Of a stretch of DNA of 56,355 nucleotides, positions 51,768-56,355 are shown in pieces. The notes below the pieces were generated by a model. The model saw only the letters and a list, made by a program, of their open reading frames with translations, was not told the DNA's origin and made no database searches. Where the stretch lies: the NCBI GenBank assembly GCA_013375455.1, contig JABXJT010000027.1:1-56355 (forward strand), given 5' to 3'. The stretch comes from Candidatus Helarchaeota archaeon. GTDB taxonomy: Archaea > Asgardarchaeota > Lokiarchaeia > Helarchaeales > HEL-GB-A. The translations under genes and the position numbers were made by a program. Position 1 is the first letter of the stretch, and each line of letters begins with the position of its first letter.

Positions 51768-52880
51768 TTATATTCTCCTTAAACGGCTCCAGTTGCTTCT
51801 CATTACGGTTCCGAATGCCTCGATTTGGGCGTCGCCTTTCATAACGAGCCCTGTTGGTTCATTAGTTTCACTGATTGGGGCAAGAAGCATCTCTTCGTTG
51901 TCACGAATAATCCCCCAGATATTGCCTTCATAATTCCGAATTTCAATATTTGGTTTCGTCTTTACTTGTTCAATTATTTGGGAACCCTTGAAAAGGGGAA
52001 CCGCCAGCTGCACTCGAGTAGTTGGACGAAGAGCCTCAAAGTCTAATTTCTCAACTGCATTAATATCTGGTAGGAACACCATTGAATTGCTTTTTGTCCG
52101 GGAAAAGATATCAGCAATGGTTACCGAAGCAGTATCCCGCTCTGAAACGAAATTTTTAGCTGTTGGAACGGCTACGCCTTGTTTTTTCATTAAACGTTCG
52201 TATTCAGCGATTTTAACATCACGAACGTTGAGCTCGCTTTGCATCAGCCGTTTTTGATTTTCAAGTTCTTGTTCTAGATTGGAAATTGTATCATCAGCAC
52301 TCTTTAAGGAAGTTTCTAGTTCTGAAATCTGTTGGGTAGAGGCACTAGAATCACCACTTGGGGCGGACAATTTTATTTGAGAAAGTTCCTTTACCCCCTT
52401 TTCTAAATTGGCGTTTTCTTCTCTTAATGCCATAATGATATCTTCACGCTCAGTAATTTTTTCATTGAATTCGGCTTGTTTTTCTTCTAATTCCTTTTTC
52501 AGCGCGACGATTTCAGATTTCATTTGCTTCGTTTCTTCTTGAATCCTTTCATCTACTCCAACTATCTGCCGGCTTGTGCTCTCTAGAGTCTTCTCTAATT
52601 CAATGAGGCGCTTTTGTAACTCTGAAATGCTCATTTGTTGCTGGAGTATCGTGGTTTCCTGATCTTTCAAGGTGCGCTGCTGATCTGCAATGACCCCTGT
52701 TTGGTCTTGAATACTCTTTGAAAATTTTTCTATTTGTTCTTTTAATCGCTCATTCTCTGCTTTAATCTCGGCGATTTGATTTTTTTGACTCTCAATCGTT
52801 TCATTTTGAAATTGAATTCTCTGTTGAAAGACCGCGATTTTTTCCTTATCTTTCAATTTATCCAAATCTGAAATTCCCAT
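51768..52880 (-). CDS. Coiled-coil protein with C-terminal sensor-like domain
   Basis: This 370-aa protein starts at ATG 52880 directly after GGTGGAGAA. Residues about 10-235 are heptads (ENERLKEQIEKFSKSIQDQT). The end (about 250-370) is a globular domain with IRNYEGNIWGIIRDNEEMLL and TGLVMKGDAQIEAFG, which recalls the TrmB/PLD-like effector domain of archaeal regulators but lacks a winged helix. It is similar in layout, not obviously in sequence, to the gene at 29024. The function is unknown. Confidence 0.75.
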   Translation of the reverse strand: MGISDLDKLKDKEKIAVFQQRIQFQNETIESQKNQIAEIKAENERLKEQIEKFSKSIQDQTGVIADQQRTLKDQETTILQQQMSISELQKRLIELEKTLESTSRQIVGVDERIQEETKQMKSEIVALKKELEEKQAEFNEKITEREDIIMALREENANLEKGVKELSQIKLSAPSGDSSASTQQISELETSLKSADDTISNLEQELENQKRLMQSELNVRDVKIAEYERLMKKQGVAVPTAKNFVSERDTASVTIADIFSRTKSNSMVFLPDINAVEKLDFEALRPTTRVQLAVPLFKGSQIIEQVKTKPNIEIRNYEGNIWGIIRDNEEMLLAPISETNEPTGLVMKGDAQIEAFGTVMRSNWSRLRRI

Positions 52881-52910
52881 TTCTCCACCATTTGTAATTA
52901 TTTAATCTAA

Positions 52911-55415
52911 CTATTTAGATTTCGCTCTTTCTGTATTTATCATATCCAAAACAGTTTGGGATAGTTCCTTAGAAACTATGGGATTGTTCAATATATCATC
53001 ATCGGATAGATCTTCGAATTTTTTACCTTTTGAAAGGGCCCATTCTACGATGGCCGTGAGTAGCCGAGTCTTAATTACCGTATCGGGATTCAAACTCATA
53101 CTATCGATTCCACATTCTATAAGGAAGGCAGCAATGGACGGCCAATCACTTGGGGATTGTCCACAAATCCCGACTTTTCTCTTGTGTTTATGAGCTGTGT
53201 CAATGAGACTTTTGAGTGATCGCTTAACGGCTTCATTTCGTTCATCGAAGAGATGGCTGATGATTTCGGAATCCCGATCAAGCCCCAATGTGAGTTGCGT
53301 TAGGTCATTGCTGCCAATGCTAAAACCATCAAAAACTTCTGAGAATTGATCTGCCAAGATGATATTAGATGGAATTTCTGCCATCACGTAAACCTCGAGA
53401 TCATTTTCTCCCTGTACGAGTCCATTCTCATTCATGATTTTAATAACACGCTTTCCTTCCTCAACCGTCCTGCAGAATGGGATCATTACTTTCACATTAG
53501 TGAGGCCCATCTCATCCCGCACTTTCTTCAAGGCAACGCACTCGATTTGGAAAGCAGGGAGGAAATCTTCATCGTAATAGCGAGAAGCTCCGCGCCATCC
53601 AATCATGGGATTGTGTTCTTCGGGTTCATACAGGTGTCCACCGATGAGGTTTGCATATTCATTCGTTTTGAAGTCACTTAATCGAACTATTACGTCGTTC
53701 GGATAGAAACTGGCGGCAATCCGTGCGACGCCCTCAGCTAATTTATCTACAAATAAATGAGATTTATCCTTATATCCGATAGTTAATTCGTCAATCTTTT
53801 TGATAATGTCAGCATTCTTTTTGTCCTTTTTTAATTCATTATAGTGAAGTAAGGCTAGTGGATGAATTTGGATGTGAGAGTTGATGATGAATTCCAACCG
53901 AGCGAGACCAACCCCATCCACGGGGAGTTTGCCCTGATCGAAAGCCGTTTCGGGGATTCCGACGTTCATAAAAATTTGCGTTTTGGTTTTAGGGATTACT
54001 TCTAAATCAAGTTGCTTGATTTCGAACTTTAGTAGCCCCTCATAAACGTTCCCAAATCCTTTACTACAATCAACCGTAATCTTTTGTTTTTTCTTAATGA
54101 CTTCGGTTCCATTTTCGGATCCAATGACACATGGAATTCCCAATTCGCGGGAAACGATAGCAGCATGACAAGTTCGACCGCCGTGGTTGGTAACAATTGC
54201 AGAAGCAATCTTCATGATTGGTTCCCAATCAGGATCGGTCTCAATGGCGACCAGGACCTCACCTTTTTTAAACTTGCCAATTTCCTTCACGTCTGTTATT
54301 ACGTTAGCAATACCTTGTCCGATTTTCCGTCCCACCGCATCGCCTTGAATCAATAATTTTCGTTCCGCTTCAGGTGCTAAATTGACATATGTTTCAATTA
54401 TCTCCTTCTTTTTCTGGGATTCAACCGTTTCAGGACGAGCCTGCAAGATATAGATCTTATTGTTGCGCCCATCGAGCCCCCATTCTATATCCATTGGTTT
54501 GCTGTAATGTTCTTCAATCTGCATTATGTAGCCTGCTAATTCTTCCACCTGCGCTTCGTTCAAAACAAACACTCTCCGCTTTTCTTCGGGAACATCCACT
54601 TGCTTGACTTCATGCGTTTTTTCATCTCTTATGAGTTTAATGAATTTATTCCCCGCTTCTTTACCAATGACTCCTTGAGTCGGTTTAAAGACGTACCATT
54701 TATCGGGATTTATCTTCCCTTGGACCACGAATTCACCGAGGCCCCAACTCCCTTCAATATAGACGACCTTATCAAAGCCCGACTCCGTATCAATTGAAAA
54801 ACCGACTCCTGCAGCACCAAGGTCTGTATAGATCATGAGCTGCACGCCAACGGACAAGGCTACATCAAAATGATCAAATCCCTTATCCTCTCGATATGAA
54901 ATGGCGCGGTTGGTGAAAAGACTAGCCATGCACTCGATGGATTTTTCAATGATCGCATCCTCTCCCTTCACATGAAGATAAGTTTCTTGCTGTCCAGCGA
55001 AACTGGCATCGGGGAGATCCTCGGCAGTTGCTGAACTCCGTACCGCGCAGCTAGGATCCTCAATTTTTGATTTTTTTCCAAGTTCTTTATAATATTTACG
55101 AACTAATTCTTCAAGATCCTTAGGCATTTTTGCCCCTTCAATGGCTGTTCGAATCTTTTCGCCCCGTTCAGCTAAGTTTTTCATGTCATGAGTATCTAGA
55201 TCAGCGAGCGTATCCCGAATGACCTGCTCTAAATTATTTTCTCTGATGAAGTACCGATAGGCTTCGGCGGTTAACGCAAAGCCAGTTGGCACTGGAACCT
55301 TGGTTTTTTCGATCATTTCTCCAAGTGATGCATTTTTCCCGCCGACAATTGGAACATCTTCGATACCACATTCTTCAAACCATAAAACTAACTCTTTTTC
55401 TTTATTTGTCATCAT
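52911..55415 (-). CDS. ppsA: Phosphoenolpyruvate synthase (pyruvate, water dikinase)
   Basis: This 834-aa protein (E. coli PpsA is 792) makes PEP from pyruvate and ATP for gluconeogenesis. Its N-terminal ATP-grasp domain has GGKNASLGEMI and DPSCAVRSSATAEDLP. The central swivelling domain has GGRTCHAAIVSRELGIPCVIG with the phosphorylated His. The C-terminal TIM barrel has MIPFCRT, GFSIGSNDLTQ and VGICGQSPSD with the catalytic Cys. All three modules are intact. The start ATG 55415 follows GAGGT. It is divergent from the gelsolin-like gene. Confidence 0.97.
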   Translation of the reverse strand: MMTNKEKELVLWFEECGIEDVPIVGGKNASLGEMIEKTKVPVPTGFALTAEAYRYFIRENNLEQVIRDTLADLDTHDMKNLAERGEKIRTAIEGAKMPKDLEELVRKYYKELGKKSKIEDPSCAVRSSATAEDLPDASFAGQQETYLHVKGEDAIIEKSIECMASLFTNRAISYREDKGFDHFDVALSVGVQLMIYTDLGAAGVGFSIDTESGFDKVVYIEGSWGLGEFVVQGKINPDKWYVFKPTQGVIGKEAGNKFIKLIRDEKTHEVKQVDVPEEKRRVFVLNEAQVEELAGYIMQIEEHYSKPMDIEWGLDGRNNKIYILQARPETVESQKKKEIIETYVNLAPEAERKLLIQGDAVGRKIGQGIANVITDVKEIGKFKKGEVLVAIETDPDWEPIMKIASAIVTNHGGRTCHAAIVSRELGIPCVIGSENGTEVIKKKQKITVDCSKGFGNVYEGLLKFEIKQLDLEVIPKTKTQIFMNVGIPETAFDQGKLPVDGVGLARLEFIINSHIQIHPLALLHYNELKKDKKNADIIKKIDELTIGYKDKSHLFVDKLAEGVARIAASFYPNDVIVRLSDFKTNEYANLIGGHLYEPEEHNPMIGWRGASRYYDEDFLPAFQIECVALKKVRDEMGLTNVKVMIPFCRTVEEGKRVIKIMNENGLVQGENDLEVYVMAEIPSNIILADQFSEVFDGFSIGSNDLTQLTLGLDRDSEIISHLFDERNEAVKRSLKSLIDTAHKHKRKVGICGQSPSDWPSIAAFLIECGIDSMSLNPDTVIKTRLLTAIVEWALSKGKKFEDLSDDDILNNPIVSKELSQTVLDMINTERAKSK

Positions 55416-55606
55416 AAATTACCTCTAACGGATTCAATTCTTCATAAAAACATAGATTCTTATCTGAATCGTTGAACATTAATTAGTAAATTAATGATCT
55501 TTTTCTTCATAGATGTTTGTAGTTCATTTTTATAAATTATGTCGGTTAATTTCTTTTAGATTGAAATTCATTTATTGTTAATGATCATTAATAATTTGGT
55601 GGTTGT

Positions 55607-56242
55607 ATGAGTCCGGCACGTGCAATGTTACTGGAAGTTGGCGGAATGGGAATGATTCGGGAGATATTATTTAAGCAGAATTACCTTCAAGACCCAAGAC
55701 GGGCAGCCATTTTAGTCGACGAGGTGAATGGGGTACTCTGGGTCTGGTTAGGAACAGACGTGAACATGAAGACACGGAAAGCTATCATTCCGGTGGCAGA
55801 AGGTCTTCTTGGGGCAGGTTATCAAGCAAAAGCTGATGGGCATCACGTTGGGCAGAACTGCTCTCAGATGGTCGTGCTTGACCAAAGACAGTTGAGCGAT
55901 CCCACCATACAGCAAAACCATCAAGTAGCCTTGAATCTCTTTAATATGAGTTATTTAGAAGATGGGCGATTTGTTGTTCAATTCCAAGCTGCGGGAGCTG
56001 CCCCAAAAATGGCAGATCCCAAAAATATAGCAGTAGCAGGAATAATGATTGCTTCCATTTTAGATGATTCACCTGAGGTTTTTGTTGGTAAAACGTCACA
56101 GGGCGTTTATAGCGTTGAAACTTCGGCAGGAACGGTCAAGTTTCAAATCAAGGATGGGAACGTGCAATTGGTCCAGGGTAGTGTTGGACTCAGTGATAAA
56201 ATTCAAAGGGCGTTCCAGCAGAATATACAGGCTTTACAATAG
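55607..56242 (+). CDS. Gelsolin-like domain protein
   Basis: In this 211-aa protein, residues about 25-80 match the gelsolin repeat: RRAAILVDEVNGVLWVWLGT is the strand, turn and W-x-G motif, followed by helix KTRKAIIPVAEGLL. A second half (about 125-205, FVVQFQAAGAAPKMADPKNI and GVYSVETSAGTVKFQI) may be another, diverged module. Gelsolin-type proteins bind, sever or cap actin; gelsolin-domain proteins of Asgard archaea are known to act on actin. The classical type-1 calcium residues are not clear. The start ATG 55607 follows GGTGG. Confidence 0.72.
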   Translation: MSPARAMLLEVGGMGMIREILFKQNYLQDPRRAAILVDEVNGVLWVWLGTDVNMKTRKAIIPVAEGLLGAGYQAKADGHHVGQNCSQMVVLDQRQLSDPTIQQNHQVALNLFNMSYLEDGRFVVQFQAAGAAPKMADPKNIAVAGIMIASILDDSPEVFVGKTSQGVYSVETSAGTVKFQIKDGNVQLVQGSVGLSDKIQRAFQQNIQALQ

Positions 56243-56300
56243 GAAAAATTTTTGGTTATAACCAAAATTCAGAGATTTATTTTTTTTCTAATTTTCTTTT

Positions 56301-56355
56301 TTAAATTTGCCCTATGAGGAGCGCCCACTTCTTTTCTAATCGAGCAAGCTCCTTT
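56301..56355 (-). CDS. C-terminal end of a coding frame cut by window edge
   Basis: The last 55 bases hold a minus-strand frame reading KELARLEKKWALLIGQI then TAA. The sequence is amphipathic and coding-like, but only 17 residues are visible. It may be the end of a helical protein whose start lies beyond the window. Confidence 0.4.
   Translation of the reverse strand, partial: KELARLEKKWALLIGQI

Overview
The window looks like a contig from an Asgard archaeon (Promethearchaeota). It is AT-rich, its start contexts carry archaeal Shine-Dalgarno motifs (GGAG, AGGTGA), and it encodes archaeal proteins (Alba, ribosomal eS30 and uL16/L10e). Mixed among these are eukaryote-like components: four Ras/Rab/Arf-type small GTPases (one fused to a TPR-like domain), a gelsolin-like protein, a membrane protein with a RING/PHD-like finger, and many coiled-coil, Pro-rich/zinc-ribbon and HEAT-repeat proteins. 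I see no rRNA, tRNA or CRISPR array. The assignment to Asgard is inference from gene content.

Layout, left end (1-7.1 kb). A truncated secreted protein is followed by an intact IS110-family element with a candidate bridge RNA in its left end. Next comes a GC-rich, strongly structured stretch with its own TATA box and no long ORF, which I call a candidate non-coding RNA. A large integrin-alpha-like FG-GAP/calcium-repeat membrane protein then sits 14 bp from a small GTPase. A convergent gene encodes a TPR-GTPase fusion.

7-25 kb. This part holds lysA, a coiled-coil protein, an Sm-like small protein, a flavin oxidoreductase, a HEAT/TPR protein, eS30, Alba and a 2-hydroxyacid dehydrogenase. A minus-strand run follows, with small coiled-coil or Cys-containing proteins, a CYTH enzyme and a transmembrane zinc-ribbon/RING-like protein. 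After a nucleotidyltransferase come two tandem RCK channel-like paralogs with degenerate selectivity filters flanking a possible ribbon-helix-helix protein. A MaoC hydratase, a LeuA/homocitrate-synthase-like enzyme and several small membrane or unknown proteins complete the region.

25-42 kb. A two-subunit CoA-transferase is convergent with an atypical GTPase. A coiled-coil-dapF-aminotransferase run, with lysA at 7.3 kb, points to lysine synthesis through diaminopimelate. Then come a GRAM/PH-like zinc-ribbon protein, an acyl-CoA dehydrogenase, a tusA-dsrE pair divergent from a LysR regulator, a radical SAM protein with a cupin and membrane neighbour, an MFS transporter, a GNAT acetyltransferase and two divergent unknown genes.

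42-56 kb. Two ABC ATPases and an ABC-2 permease surround a Pro-rich helical protein, a Rab-like GTPase with a coiled-coil tail, and a coiled-coil protein. Next are a large internally duplicated repeat protein, ribosomal uL16, a dCTP deaminase-like enzyme, another coiled-coil protein, PEP synthase (gluconeogenesis) and a gelsolin-like protein at the right edge. Together the GTPases, coiled-coil proteins and gelsolin-like protein suggest membrane/cytoskeleton functions interleaved with housekeeping genes. All functions are assigned by reading motifs; no database search was possible.
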